This document shows, piece after piece, positions 17,082-26,058 of a stretch of 64,000 bases of DNA. The number at the start of each line of letters is the position of its first letter. Within the stretch, counting starts at the first letter, position 1. Origin of the DNA: Citrobacter europaeus (GTDB taxonomy: Bacteria; Pseudomonadota; Gammaproteobacteria; Enterobacterales; Enterobacteriaceae); contig CP083650.1 in assembly GCA_020099315.1 (NCBI GenBank), positions 4,402,001-4,466,000 on the forward strand, given 5' to 3'. Position numbers and translations under genes: made by a program. The notes below the pieces were generated by a model. The model saw only the letters and a program-made list of their open reading frames with translations, did not search any database and was not told the DNA's origin.

Positions 17082-18139
17082 ACAACCCGCCACATCCCCC
17101 CTTTTGTCGCGCCAACGCGTTGCAGTTTGCCTTTTAGCTGCAACGCTTTCAAATAGCGCTCTACGGTTCGGGCTGAGATTTCACACTCATCAGCGATACT
17201 TTTGGCGGATCTGCCCGGCTGATGCGACAAGATTTGTAGAATGCGTTTTTCTATATCCAGTAAATCAGCCGACATTTCTTCCGACATTTCTTCCGACATT
17301 TCTTCCGACATTTCTTCCGACATTTCTTCCGACATTTCTTCCGACATTTCTTCCGACATTTCTTCCGACAGAGTTGATGATTTTCCCAATCCCTCTTGCA
17401 AAGCAGAGATGATATTTTCCAGGATAAACTCTATAAATGGCGTGCAGCTACTTTGTCGATCGCACTGCCCTAATACCTGGTAATAGCGGTCCTGTTGGTA
17501 GTGGATCAGTGTCTCTACCGGTAACCACGCCAATTCTGATCGCCACTCACGGAGGATTAATGTCTGCCATAGACGTCCCATCCGTCCATTACCGTCAGCA
17601 AAAGGATGAATAAATTCAAACTCATAATGGAAAACAGCACCAGCAATCAGTGGGTGGAGTTCTGTCGTTTTTAACCAGCCCAGTAGATCATTCATCAAAC
17701 GTAAAACTTGTGAGGCCGGAGGAGCCATATGAATCAGCTGTTTTTCCCTGTAAACACCAACATTTCCAGCACGTAGCTGGCCTGGATTATCGACCAGACC
17801 GAGCATAAGGACCCGATGTGCCTGTAAAAGATCGGATAATTTTCCACTTTTCCATTCCGACATCTTTTCATAGGCCAGAATCGCATTTCTCACTTCCTGT
17901 ATGTCTTTAGCAGGCGCCAGAATACGTTTTCCTTCCATCAGCGCGGTGACTTGTTCCGTCGTCAACGAATTATGCTCAATCGCTAAAGAGGCCTGAATCG
18001 TGCGAATACGATTCTCTTTACGCAAAAGAGGAGATGCCCTACCAGCCATCGCTGCCCAATGCCCCATCAATTCACCAATTTCAATGACTTGATTGAGGAT
18101 CAATGGAGTGACGACGAAAGGTGGTTGGTAGGTGCTCAC
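17078..18139 (-). CDS. Fic-domain protein with SEEM-repeat linker and C-terminal winged helix
   Basis: Probable AMP-transferase (Fic/FIDO family), 353 aa; targets unknown. The catalytic motif HPFADGNGRMGR is at 178-189 and complete. A candidate N-terminal inhibitory helix has SLAIEH at 51-56; its glutamate E55 is present but the sixth position is H instead of the usual G or N. Residues 258-289 are eight SEEM repeats, followed by a winged-helix domain (about 290-353, SARTVERYLKALQLKG). The start is GTG at 18139, preceded by GGGGGAG inside the rsmI stop region, so it is probably translated from the rsmI transcript. No antitoxin gene is adjacent; self-inhibition may replace one. Confidence 0.85.
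   Translation of the reverse strand: MSTYQPPFVVTPLILNQVIEIGELMGHWAAMAGRASPLLRKENRIRTIQASLAIEHNSLTTEQVTALMEGKRILAPAKDIQEVRNAILAYEKMSEWKSGKLSDLLQAHRVLMLGLVDNPGQLRAGNVGVYREKQLIHMAPPASQVLRLMNDLLGWLKTTELHPLIAGAVFHYEFEFIHPFADGNGRMGRLWQTLILREWRSELAWLPVETLIHYQQDRYYQVLGQCDRQSSCTPFIEFILENIISALQEGLGKSSTLSEEMSEEMSEEMSEEMSEEMSEEMSEEMSEEMSADLLDIEKRILQILSHQPGRSAKSIADECEISARTVERYLKALQLKGKLQRVGATKGGMWRVV
17271..17366 (-). repeat. Eight 12-bp tandem repeats inside the fic-like gene
   Basis: The plus-strand unit GACATTTCTTCC occurs eight times without a mismatch over 96 bp, followed by a partial unit. On the coding strand each unit encodes Ser-Glu-Glu-Met. Because the unit is a multiple of three, copy-number change would alter linker length without shifting frame. 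Confidence 0.95.
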
Positions 18140-18141
18140 TC

Positions 18142-19005
18142 TTACTCCCCCTGCTGTTCCAGCGCGTGCTTGTACAATGCATTCTTCTTCACGCCATGGA
18201 TTTCAGCGGCCAGCGCGGCGGCCTTTTTAAGCGGCAGTTCTGCCTGCAATAGGGCCAATGTACGGAGCGCATCGGCAGGAAGGTCGTCTTCTTGCGCTTT
18301 ATGCCCTTCGACGATCAGCACCATTTCGCCTTTACGACGGTTTTCATCTTCCTTGACCCACGCCAGCAGTTCGCCAACCGGTGCGCCGTGAATAGTTTCC
18401 CAGGTTTTGGTCAACTCACGCGCCAACACCACATAGCGGGATTCGCCCCAGACGGCAACCATGTCTTCCAGGCTATCCAGCAAACGGTGGGTGGATTCAT
18501 AAAAAATGAGCGTACGTGGTTCGGCCTCAATGGCTTTCATCGCATCACGACGCCCTTTCGATTTGGCAGGCAGAAAACCTTCATAGCAAAAGCGGTCTGA
18601 AGGCAGACCAGCAGCGCTCAGGGCAGCAATCGCCGCGCAAGGGCCTGGTAGGGGAACAACGCGGATCCCCGCTTCGCGACAGGTGCGCACCAGATGGTAG
18701 CCGGGATCGTTAATCAGCGGCGTTCCGGCATCGGAAACCAGCGCAATGTTTTGCCCTTCTTTGAGCTTTGCCACCAGCGTTTCGGCCTTTTGCTGCTCGT
18801 TGTGGTCATGCAGGGCGAACAATCGCGCGTTAATCGCGAAGTGTTGTAACAATAGCCCTGTATGACGAGTATCTTCAGCGGCAATCAAATCAACGGCTTG
18901 TAAAACTTCGAGCGCTCGTTGGGTAATATCAGCCAAATTTCCTATAGGAGTAGGTACAATAAAGAGTTGGCCTTGAGAATTATCCGCCGATTCGTGTTGT
19001 TTCAT
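18142..19005 (-). CDS. rsmI: 16S rRNA C1402 2'-O-methyltransferase RsmI
   Basis: SAM-dependent methyltransferase that modifies the ribose of C1402 in the decoding centre of 16S rRNA. It has 287 aa (E. coli YraL 286), with the tetrapyrrole methylase fold: N-terminal LFIVPTPIGNLADIT, AAEDTRHTG near 40-48 and VSDAGTPLINDPG near 89-101. It diverges from lpoA across 63 bp, and its stop codon lies 3 bp before the downstream fic-like start on the same strand. Confidence 0.96.
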   Translation of the reverse strand: MKQHESADNSQGQLFIVPTPIGNLADITQRALEVLQAVDLIAAEDTRHTGLLLQHFAINARLFALHDHNEQQKAETLVAKLKEGQNIALVSDAGTPLINDPGYHLVRTCREAGIRVVPLPGPCAAIAALSAAGLPSDRFCYEGFLPAKSKGRRDAMKAIEAEPRTLIFYESTHRLLDSLEDMVAVWGESRYVVLARELTKTWETIHGAPVGELLAWVKEDENRRKGEMVLIVEGHKAQEDDLPADALRTLALLQAELPLKKAAALAAEIHGVKKNALYKHALEQQGE

Positions 19006-19068
19006 TGTGTCGTCCGTATTGCCGATTTAATATTGAGCATTGAGTAAAAAAATATCACTGGATACAGT

Positions 19069-21117
19069 ATGGTACCCTCAACATTTTCTCGTTTGAAAGC
19101 CGCACGCGCGCTGCCAGTCATTCTGGCAGCACTGATTTTCGCAGGCTGTGGCACCCAGGCGCCAGACCAGAGTGCAGCCCATATGCAGGGCACTGCGCAG
19201 GCTGATTCCGGCTTTTATCTGCAACAAATGCAGCAAAGCTCAGATGATAGCAAGACCAACTGGCAATTACTCGCCATTCGTGCACTGCTGAAAGAAGGCA
19301 AGAGCCAGCAGGCCATCGAGCTGTTCAACCAGCTACCGCAGAAACTAAGCGATACCCAGCGTCGTGAGCAGTCACTGCTGGCCGTCGAGATTAAGCTTGC
19401 GCAGAAAGATGTCGCTGGCGCACAGGCTCTGCTGGACAAACTCACCCCTGCCGATTTCGATCAAAACCAGCAGGCACGGTACTGGCAGACGCAAATCGAC
19501 GTCAACCAGGGTCGCCCGTCGTTGACACTACTGCGCGCCCTGATCGCCCAGGAGCCGTTGCTGGCCGCAAATGCTAAGCAGAAAAACATGGACGCCACCT
19601 GGCAGGCGCTGTCATCCATGACCCAGGAGCAAGCGCAGGCGCTGGTCATCAATGCGGATGAAAACGTGCTGCAAGGCTGGCTGGATCTCCAGCGCGTCTG
19701 GTTCGATAACCGTAACGATCCGGACATGATGAAAGCCGGCATTGCTGACTGGCAAAAACGTTATCCACAGAACCCGGGGGCAAAACTGTTGCCAACGCAG
19801 TTGGTTAACGTGCAGAGCTTTAAGCCCGCCTCCACCAGCAAAATTGCGCTGCTGCTGCCGCTGAACGGTCAGGCCGCTGTATTTGGCCGTACTATCCAGC
19901 AAGGCTTTGAAGCTGCGAAAAACATGGGCACTCAACCCGTAGCAGCCCCAGCTGTTGCCGCGCCTGCTGCAGATACAGCAGCCATGGCGACCACGGAACA
20001 GCCGCAAACGACTGACGGTGTTGCCAGCCCTTCTCAGGCGTCAGTAAGCGATCTAACCAACGAGACGTCAGCGCAACCAGAAGCTGCAGCCCCGCAGCCA
20101 ACAGTGCCTGCACAGCCAACGACCGCCAGCGCGCCGGCGAATCCGTCCGCTGAGCTGAAAATCTATGACACCTCATCACAGCCGCTGAATCAGATCCTGG
20201 CTCAGGTTCAGCAGGATGGCGCCAGCATCGTGGTTGGCCCGCTGTTGAAGAATAATGTTGAAGAGCTGATGAAAAGCAACACGCCATTAAACGTCCTGGC
20301 GCTTAATCAGCCGGAGGCGGTGAAAAACCTGCCGAACGTCTGCTACTTCGCCCTGTCGCCAGAAGATGAAGCGCGCGACGCCGCGCGTCACATCCGCGAT
20401 CAAGGAAAACAGACGCCGCTGCTTTTGACCCCGCGGAGTGCGTTAGGCGATCGCGTTGCCAACGCCTTTGCGCAGGAGTGGCAAAAGCTGGGTGGCGGCG
20501 TAGTGCTGCAGCAGAAGTTCGGCTCCACTGCTGAGCTGAAAATGGGCGTCAACGGCGGCTCGGGGATTTCCCTGACGGGCAGCCCGGTGGCCTCCTCTGT
20601 ACCCACGCAGCCTGGTGTAACCATTGGCGGTCTGACGATACCGGCAGCGCCAACCGATGCGCAAATCACCGGCGGTGGTCGTGTTGATGCCGTGTATATT
20701 CTGGCGACGCCGGAAGAAATTGCATTTATTAAGCCGATGATCGCTATGCGTAACGGCAGCCAGAGCGGTGCCACGTTGTACGCCAGCTCCCGCAGCGCGC
20801 AGGGAACTGCCGGCCCGGATTTCCGTCTGGAAATGGAAGGCTTGCAGTACAGCGAAATTCCGATGCTGGCAGGCGCTAATGCGCCTCTTATGCAGCAAGC
20901 GCTTGGCGCGGTGCGTAATGACTACTCGCTGGCGCGTATGTACGCCATGGGCGTCGATGCCTGGTCGCTTGCCAACCACTTCTCGCAAATGCGTCAGGTG
21001 CAGGGTTTCGAAATTAACGGCAACACCGGAGCCTTAACCGCAACGCAGGATTGTGTGATTAACAGGAAGTTATCATGGCTCAAATACCAGCAAGGACAAG
21101 TCGTCCCCGCCAGTTAA
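19069..21117 (+). CDS. lpoA: Outer-membrane lipoprotein LpoA, activator of PBP1A
   Basis: Reaches from the outer membrane to stimulate the peptidoglycan synthase PBP1A (MrcA). It has 682 aa (E. coli 678) with a type II signal peptide and lipobox FAGC, lipidated C27. An N-terminal TPR-like helical domain (about 28-255) and a C-terminal periplasmic-binding-like domain are joined through an Ala/Pro/Thr-rich stretch at about 285-365, lower in complexity than the rest. A second variable insert lies near 505-535. yraN begins before its stop codon. Confidence 0.95.
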   Translation: MVPSTFSRLKAARALPVILAALIFAGCGTQAPDQSAAHMQGTAQADSGFYLQQMQQSSDDSKTNWQLLAIRALLKEGKSQQAIELFNQLPQKLSDTQRREQSLLAVEIKLAQKDVAGAQALLDKLTPADFDQNQQARYWQTQIDVNQGRPSLTLLRALIAQEPLLAANAKQKNMDATWQALSSMTQEQAQALVINADENVLQGWLDLQRVWFDNRNDPDMMKAGIADWQKRYPQNPGAKLLPTQLVNVQSFKPASTSKIALLLPLNGQAAVFGRTIQQGFEAAKNMGTQPVAAPAVAAPAADTAAMATTEQPQTTDGVASPSQASVSDLTNETSAQPEAAAPQPTVPAQPTTASAPANPSAELKIYDTSSQPLNQILAQVQQDGASIVVGPLLKNNVEELMKSNTPLNVLALNQPEAVKNLPNVCYFALSPEDEARDAARHIRDQGKQTPLLLTPRSALGDRVANAFAQEWQKLGGGVVLQQKFGSTAELKMGVNGGSGISLTGSPVASSVPTQPGVTIGGLTIPAAPTDAQITGGGRVDAVYILATPEEIAFIKPMIAMRNGSQSGATLYASSRSAQGTAGPDFRLEMEGLQYSEIPMLAGANAPLMQQALGAVRNDYSLARMYAMGVDAWSLANHFSQMRQVQGFEINGNTGALTATQDCVINRKLSWLKYQQGQVVPAS

Positions 21118-21470
21118 CGAGTAAACAGACCGGTGACGCGTGGGAATCCACCGCGCGTGACTGGCTGCAGAGCAAAGGACTGCATTTTATCGCCGCCAAC
21201 GTGCGTGAACGTGGCGGCGAAATTGACCTGATAATGCGTGAAGGCAACACCACCGTATTTGTTGAGGTTCGCTACCGACGCTCAGCCTTGTTTGGCGGTG
21301 CGGCGGCGAGTGTGACCCGGAGCAAACAACACAAATTATTACAGACCGCCCGCTTGTGGCTTGCGCGCCACAATGGGAGTTTTGATACTGTGGATTGCCG
21401 GTTCGATGTGTTAGCCTTCACCGGAAATGATGTTGAGTGGTTTAAGGACGCGTTCAACGACCGCTCATAG
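21075..21470 (+). CDS. yraN: YraN, UPF0102 nuclease-fold protein
   Basis: Uncharacterised but conserved, 131 aa. The motif GGEIDLIMREG followed by VFVEVRYR resembles the Holliday-junction-resolvase/restriction endonuclease fold (E, D, ExK type, here ExR). Its role is unknown. The start at 21075 lies 43 bp inside lpoA, as in E. coli, so translation is likely coupled. diaA follows after 34 bp. Confidence 0.92.
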   Translation: MAQIPARTSRPRQLTSKQTGDAWESTARDWLQSKGLHFIAANVRERGGEIDLIMREGNTTVFVEVRYRRSALFGGAAASVTRSKQHKLLQTARLWLARHNGSFDTVDCRFDVLAFTGNDVEWFKDAFNDRS

Positions 21471-21504
21471 TTGAAGATTCAGAGCCTGGTTCTTAAGGAT
21501 TAGC

Positions 21505-22095
21505 GTGTTAGATAGAATTAAAGTCTGCTTTACAGAAAGCATTCAAACTCAGATAGCTGCGGCTGAAGCACTTCCGGATGCGATCTCCCGTGCAGCCATG
21601 ACGCTGGTTCAGTCCCTGCTCAATGGCAACAAAATTCTCTGTTGTGGTAATGGGACGTCCGCTGCCAATGCACAGCATTTTGCTGCCAGCATGATCAATC
21701 GTTTTGAAACAGAACGGCCAAGTTTACCTGCGATTGCACTAAACACTGATAATGTGGTCTTAACTGCGATTGCCAACGATCGCCTGCACGACGAAGTTTA
21801 TGCAAAACAAGTCCGTGCGCTGGGACATGCAGGTGATGTTCTGCTGGCAATCTCTACGCGTGGTAATAGCCGCGATATCGTAAAAGCCGTTGAAGCCGCC
21901 GTAACACGCGACATGACAATCGTCGCGCTGACCGGGTATGACGGAGGGGAGCTGGCCGGATTACTGGGGCCACAGGATGTTGAAATCCGTATTCCCTCAC
22001 ACCACAGTGCCCGCGTTCAGGAAATGCACATGCTGACGGTCAACTGCCTTTGCGATCTCATCGATAACACGCTTTTCCCTCACCAGGATGATTAA
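21505..22095 (+). CDS. diaA: DnaA initiator-associating protein DiaA
   Basis: SIS-domain tetramer that binds DnaA and promotes its assembly at oriC for timely replication start. It has 196 aa, the E. coli length, starting at GTG 21505 after AAGGAT. Motifs are CCGNGTSAANAQHFA (about 46-60) and ISTRGNSRDIVKAV. It sits 9 bp before dolP. Confidence 0.95.
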   Translation: MLDRIKVCFTESIQTQIAAAEALPDAISRAAMTLVQSLLNGNKILCCGNGTSAANAQHFAASMINRFETERPSLPAIALNTDNVVLTAIANDRLHDEVYAKQVRALGHAGDVLLAISTRGNSRDIVKAVEAAVTRDMTIVALTGYDGGELAGLLGPQDVEIRIPSHHSARVQEMHMLTVNCLCDLIDNTLFPHQDD

Positions 22096-22104
22096 GGAGT
22101 ACAC

Positions 22105-22680
22105 ATGAAGGCATTTTCGCCGCTTGCTGTGATTATCGCTGCACTGCTGCTGCAAGGCTGTGTCGCTGCTGCCGTTGTCGGAACTGCTGCTGTCGGCACC
22201 AAAGCCGCGACGGATCCCCGCAGCGTCGGCACCCAGGTAGATGATGGAACCCTGGAATTACGCGTCAATACGGCGTTGTCGAAAGATGCCCAAATCAAGA
22301 AGGAAACGCGAATCAACGTGAGCGCGTATCAGGGTAAAGTGCTGCTGGTTGGTCAGTCGCCGAATAGCGAACTGTCTGCGCGGGCAAAACAGATTGCGAT
22401 GGGCGTAGAAGGTACGACTGAGGTCTTTAATGAGATCCGTCAGGGCCAGCCAATTGGCTTGGGCGATGCGTCCAACGATACCTGGATCACCACCAAAGTA
22501 CGTTCCCAGTTGCTGACCAGCGATCAGGTGAAATCCTCTAATGTGAAAGTCACCACCGAAAACGGGGAAGTGTTCCTGTTGGGTCTGGTAACTGAGCGTG
22601 AAGCGAAGGCGGCGGCGGACATCGCCAGCCGGGTAAGCGGCGTGAAACGCGTCACTACGGCCTTTACGTTTATTAAGTAA
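22105..22680 (+). CDS. dolP: Outer-membrane lipoprotein DolP (YraP)
   Basis: Division- and outer-membrane-integrity lipoprotein; binds anionic phospholipids and is part of the sigma-E regulon in E. coli. It has 191 aa with a signal peptide, lipobox LQGC (C19) and two BON domains (about 45-115 and 120-190). It follows diaA by 9 bp with an AAGGAG site. A REP element follows the stop. Confidence 0.95.
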   Translation: MKAFSPLAVIIAALLLQGCVAAAVVGTAAVGTKAATDPRSVGTQVDDGTLELRVNTALSKDAQIKKETRINVSAYQGKVLLVGQSPNSELSARAKQIAMGVEGTTEVFNEIRQGQPIGLGDASNDTWITTKVRSQLLTSDQVKSSNVKVTTENGEVFLLGLVTEREAKAAADIASRVSGVKRVTTAFTFIK

Positions 22681-22686
22681 TACAGA

Positions 22687-22770
22687 TGCCGGATAGCGAC
22701 GCATGGGCGTCTTATCCGGCCTACAGGCATAATCGTTTGTAGGTCAGATAAACGCCAGCGCCATCCGGCA
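22687..22770. repeat. REP pair between dolP and yraR
   Basis: GCCGGATAGCGACGC...CTTATCCGGCC and a second unit ending GCCATCCGGCA form inverted REP units. They fill the gap between the convergent genes dolP and yraR. Confidence 0.8.
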
Positions 22771-22772
22771 TT

Positions 22773-23408
22773 TTATTTGGCCCTTTCGCGTAGCTCGGAA
22801 GAGGTCAGGATCGAAACCCCTTCATGCCCAGGCGCCAGTGCCTCCGCCAGCATTGCCCGCGCAACATCGCGTGCTTCAATCGACTTCCAGTTACCCGGCA
22901 GCAGCCTGAACAACGGCGCTAAAAACATCTCATTCGTCCGCTGTTTGTCCCTATCCCCCAGTAGCATTGAAGGTCGGACAATCGTCAGCCGTGGCCAATT
23001 CTGCGCGATCAGCGCCTGCTCCATTTCACCTTTCACCCGGTTATAGAAAAACGGTGAATTCGCATTGGCGCCCATCGAACTCACCACCAGCATATGCTGG
23101 GCGCCTAACCGGCGTCCCGTCAGGGCCGTATCCACCACCAGCGTATAGTCAGCATGGATAAACGCCTCTTTGCTGCCCGCTTCACGTCGGGTGGTCCCCA
23201 GGCAACAAAAGACAATATCGACCGGTTCGGTAACCTGCGCCAGAGCATCGGTTAGCTGCGGATCATGGGGGTTATAGATGCCAACCGTATCAGCCAGCGG
23301 TCGACGCGTTGGTGCCGTGATGGCATTGATCCGGGGTTCATTGAGCAGCATACGCAGCAAATTTCCGCCTACCAGCCCCGTTGCGCCCGTTATTAACACC
23401 TGACTCAT
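22773..23408 (-). CDS. yraR: NAD(P)-binding oxidoreductase-like protein YraR
   Basis: Atypical short-chain dehydrogenase/NmrA-like protein of 211 aa, as in E. coli. The N-terminal MSQVLITGATGLVGGNLLRML holds the GxxGxxG dinucleotide motif (residues 8-14), and VVSSMGANANSPFFYNRVKGEME resembles the catalytic S/Y-x3-K arrangement. Substrate unknown; related proteins are similar to human HTATIP2. It stands alone, convergent to dolP. Confidence 0.9.
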   Translation of the reverse strand: MSQVLITGATGLVGGNLLRMLLNEPRINAITAPTRRPLADTVGIYNPHDPQLTDALAQVTEPVDIVFCCLGTTRREAGSKEAFIHADYTLVVDTALTGRRLGAQHMLVVSSMGANANSPFFYNRVKGEMEQALIAQNWPRLTIVRPSMLLGDRDKQRTNEMFLAPLFRLLPGNWKSIEARDVARAMLAEALAPGHEGVSILTSSELRERAK

Positions 23409-23536
23409 CCTCGCTCCTTTACAGATTTGTCCGTCTTGCGCTCTCAGCCTCAGCGACCAGACTTAATAGTTCGTGAGGTAATTATCCATCAACATGGAAA
23501 TTCTGCCTCATCCGCATGCCATTCAACGGAGGAAAC

Positions 23537-24055
23537 ATGAGCAAGAAAATTGCCGTTTTAATCACTGATGAGTTTGAAGATTCAGAATTTACATCGCCAG
23601 CTGCAGAATTTCGTCAGGCCGGGCATGAAGTCATCACCATTGAAAAACAGGCGGGCAAAACGGTGAAGGGGAAAAAAGGAGAGGCCAGCGTAACCATCGA
23701 CAAAGCGATCGAAGATGTACGCCCTTCTGATTTTGACGCCCTGCTGTTGCCTGGCGGTCACTCACCGGATTACCTGCGCGGTGACGAGCGTTTCGTGACC
23801 TTTACCCGGGATTTTGTTAACAGCGGCAAACCGGTGTTTGCTATCTGCCACGGTCCACAGCTGCTTATCAGCGCGGATGTCATTCGCGGACGTAAGCTTA
23901 CCGCTGTGAAGCCTATCATCATCGATGTGAAAAACGCCGGCGCCGAATTTTACGATCAGGAAATGGTGAATGATAACGATCAGTTGGTAACCAGCCGTAC
24001 CCCAGACGATCTCCCGGCGTTTAACCGTGAGGCATTACGTATTCTCGGCGCGTGA
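23537..24055 (+). CDS. yhbO: DJ-1/PfpI-family protein YhbO
   Basis: Stress-protection protein of the DJ-1/PfpI superfamily, described as a glyoxalase or protein/nucleotide deglycase; the deglycase activity is debated. The ATG at 23537 after GGAGGAA gives 172 aa, the E. coli length. The nucleophile is C104 followed by H105 in AICHGPQ. Its last 21 bp overlap the convergent gene yhbP. Confidence 0.95.
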   Translation: MSKKIAVLITDEFEDSEFTSPAAEFRQAGHEVITIEKQAGKTVKGKKGEASVTIDKAIEDVRPSDFDALLLPGGHSPDYLRGDERFVTFTRDFVNSGKPVFAICHGPQLLISADVIRGRKLTAVKPIIIDVKNAGAEFYDQEMVNDNDQLVTSRTPDDLPAFNREALRILGA

Positions 24056-24478
24056 GTCACGTAGCCAGAGCATCTTTTTACCGAAGCCCAGCGTGTTGTC
24101 CGTGAATTTGACTTCATCCAGTCGAATCTCCCACACGGGCGCAGGCAGCATTCTGGCGACGGGGAAACGGCGGTTGTAGGCCTTACGCGCAACTTCGCTC
24201 TCTTGCCCTTCAAGACGCCGGATTTCCCCTTTGAACTGTACGCCACGAATCAGGGCGACCGTTTTGGGCTGACCATTTACCGTGCCGGCAATCGGTGCGC
24301 GGGGTCCGGACATCTGCGCATGGCGCGTTTTCTCTTCAGTCAGCACATAAAACACCATCTTCTGCGCATCAAACAGGTAAAACGCATTGGCGCACCATAA
24401 TTCACCTTCATGATGTACGCACCAGGTCACGACGTGCTGCTTTGCCAGCCAGCGGGTCACCGCAGTCAGTGTTTCCAT
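24035..24478 (-). CDS. yhbP: YhbP, UPF0306 FMN-binding split-barrel protein
   Basis: Uncharacterised 147-aa protein, the E. coli length, with a pyridoxamine-phosphate-oxidase-like split barrel (WCVHHEGELWCANAFYLFD, VFYVLTEEKTRHAQM). Flavin binding is expected from the family, function unknown. It overlaps the 3' end of yhbO by 21 bp, tail to tail. Confidence 0.9.
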   Translation of the reverse strand: METLTAVTRWLAKQHVVTWCVHHEGELWCANAFYLFDAQKMVFYVLTEEKTRHAQMSGPRAPIAGTVNGQPKTVALIRGVQFKGEIRRLEGQESEVARKAYNRRFPVARMLPAPVWEIRLDEVKFTDNTLGFGKKMLWLRDSRAENT

Positions 24479-24530
24479 TTCTGTTCTCTTTTATACTGTA
24501 GGCCTGAAAATTATCACGTCGATGGTGACA

Positions 24531-24830
24531 ATGACACCCTGGTATCTGTACCTGATCCGTACCGCGGACAACGCCTTATACACCGGAATAACCACCGATG
24601 TGCAACGCCGCTATAAGCAGCATCAAAGTGGGAAAGGCGCGAAGGCGCTACGCGGAAAGGGGGAACTCACGTTGGCATTTGCGGCGCAGGTTGGCGACCG
24701 TTCGCTGGCCCTGCGCATAGAGTATCGCGTCAAACAGCTCACCAAGCGGCAGAAAGAGCGCCTTGTCGAAGGCGAAGGGTTTGAGGCGCTACTGAGCAGC
24801 CTGCAAACCCCGGAGCTTAAAAACGATTGA
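24531..24830 (+). CDS. yhbQ: GIY-YIG nuclease-family protein YhbQ
   Basis: Small single-domain GIY-YIG protein, 99 aa from the ATG at 24531 (MTPWYLYLIRTADN), matching the E. coli start (100 aa). An ATG at 24522 would add three residues. The motif is WYLYLI and YTGITTDVQRR, with the conserved arginine and a C-terminal glutamate. A DNA-damage-related nuclease role has been proposed for the family. It diverges from yhbP and overlaps the 3' end of convergent yhbS by 14 bp. Confidence 0.93.
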   Translation: MTPWYLYLIRTADNALYTGITTDVQRRYKQHQSGKGAKALRGKGELTLAFAAQVGDRSLALRIEYRVKQLTKRQKERLVEGEGFEALLSSLQTPELKND

Positions 24831-25320
24831 AGTGGTCGTGGTATTCCACAAGGCCCGTCACGCCTTCCAGCGCATCGTCCGCCAGGCGATGAACCTGGAA
24901 CGCGCTTTCGGTGCCCGGCCAGCGGCAGCGCAGGTCATGATGTGCTGCCAGCTCAAAGCCAAAGCGGCTGTACAGTGCTGGATCCCCCAGTGTGACCACC
25001 GCGGCGTAGCCAAACTCGTTCAGTGAATCGAGTCCTTCATAGACCAGCTGACGCGCCAGCCCCTGCCCCCGGTAGTTTTCATCCACCGCGAGCGGCGCCA
25101 TGCCGACCCATTGCAGATCTTCGCCCTGAACATCGACAGGACTAAACGCGACGTAACCCACTACCTGACCTTCGTCATCAGTCGCAACCAGACCCAGCGT
25201 TAAGAAGCCATCTTCACGCAGGTCGTGCACTAATTTCGCTTCCGCATCGCTCTCAAATGAACGGCGCAGCAGCGCATCAATACCAGGGGCATCAATGGGA
25301 ATTTCAACTCGAATCAGCAT
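24817..25320 (-). CDS. yhbS: GNAT-family N-acetyltransferase YhbS
   Basis: Predicted acetyl-CoA-dependent acyltransferase, 167 aa. The GNAT acetyl-CoA motif is YRGQGLARQLVYEGL (about 79-93). In E. coli it has been linked to lipid/quinone functions through its partner YhbT, but the substrate is not established. It starts 7 bp inside the end of ubiT on the same strand, so the two are coupled. Confidence 0.92.
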   Translation of the reverse strand: MLIRVEIPIDAPGIDALLRRSFESDAEAKLVHDLREDGFLTLGLVATDDEGQVVGYVAFSPVDVQGEDLQWVGMAPLAVDENYRGQGLARQLVYEGLDSLNEFGYAAVVTLGDPALYSRFGFELAAHHDLRCRWPGTESAFQVHRLADDALEGVTGLVEYHDHFNRF

Positions 25321-25838
25321 GGCTCACCTACCGAAGTCTGTTTGGTTTCTGGCGGCGTTTTCATCCCCGCCTCAACAAAATCCGCCAACTGCATCAGCAT
25401 GACGCGCAACGCTTTAGGCATCTGATCCAGTTCGATGGCGTCCATCAGATTTTTTACATACAGCCCTAATTCTGTATCACCTTCAATCACCAGGCGACGC
25501 TGGAAGAAAAGCGTATCCGGATCCTGCTTGCGCGCCGCGATCATAAGCAGATCGCTGGCATCGGCGCTAAAACTTACATCCGCATCTGCATTCTGGCTGA
25601 CAATAAGTTTATCGTTCTCAACAGAGGTATACCATTTGAGGCCAATGTCACGCACATGAATGCTCAGCCAGCGGCCGTCGAGAAACTCCAGCTCCCCATC
25701 GGCCAGCGCCTGACTAAACTGCCAGCTCAGGACCTGTTCCAGAACCTGGCGCTTTAGCGCAAAGGGCGTCAGTTTAACCGGTACACTCATCAGAGAAGGA
25801 CCAAAATGTACTAAGCGTGAACGCAGTTTATCCAACAC
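25314..25838 (-). CDS. ubiT: Anaerobic ubiquinone biosynthesis accessory factor UbiT
   Basis: SCP2-domain lipid-binding protein that acts with UbiU and UbiV in oxygen-independent ubiquinone synthesis, taking the place of UbiJ. I choose the GTG at 25838 (VLDKLRSRL), preceded by AGGGAG with an 8-bp spacer; this gives 174 aa, the E. coli length. The SCP2 domain spans about residues 40-140 (LFFQRRLVIEGDTELGLYVKNL). Divergent from ubiUV. Confidence 0.93.
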   Translation of the reverse strand: MLDKLRSRLVHFGPSLMSVPVKLTPFALKRQVLEQVLSWQFSQALADGELEFLDGRWLSIHVRDIGLKWYTSVENDKLIVSQNADADVSFSADASDLLMIAARKQDPDTLFFQRRLVIEGDTELGLYVKNLMDAIELDQMPKALRVMLMQLADFVEAGMKTPPETKQTSVGEPC

Positions 25839-26058
25839 GAGCTTTACTCCCTGTTTCAATAGTCCTGCTATTTTGCCATATCAAATAAACGACATAGCGG
25901 CATAAATCAACAATTCGCTACGAAATTGTTACCTCTTTATTGGTGTCACCAATACGACTTTAACTGCCTCAAATCAAAAATTGTCTCAGCAAGGTTAACT
26001 AAAATCCCTCTTCGTTAACATTTCTGCGCCCTTCACGGCGCAACGTTCAGGATAAATT

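Noticed and set aside
17271..17366. Tandem repeats as a CRISPR array
   Set aside because: Units are 12 bp without spacers and lie inside a coding frame.
17241..17483. Frame encoding Ile-Ser-Ser-Asp repeats on the plus strand
   Set aside because: A reverse-strand reading of the SEEM repeat in the fic-like gene.
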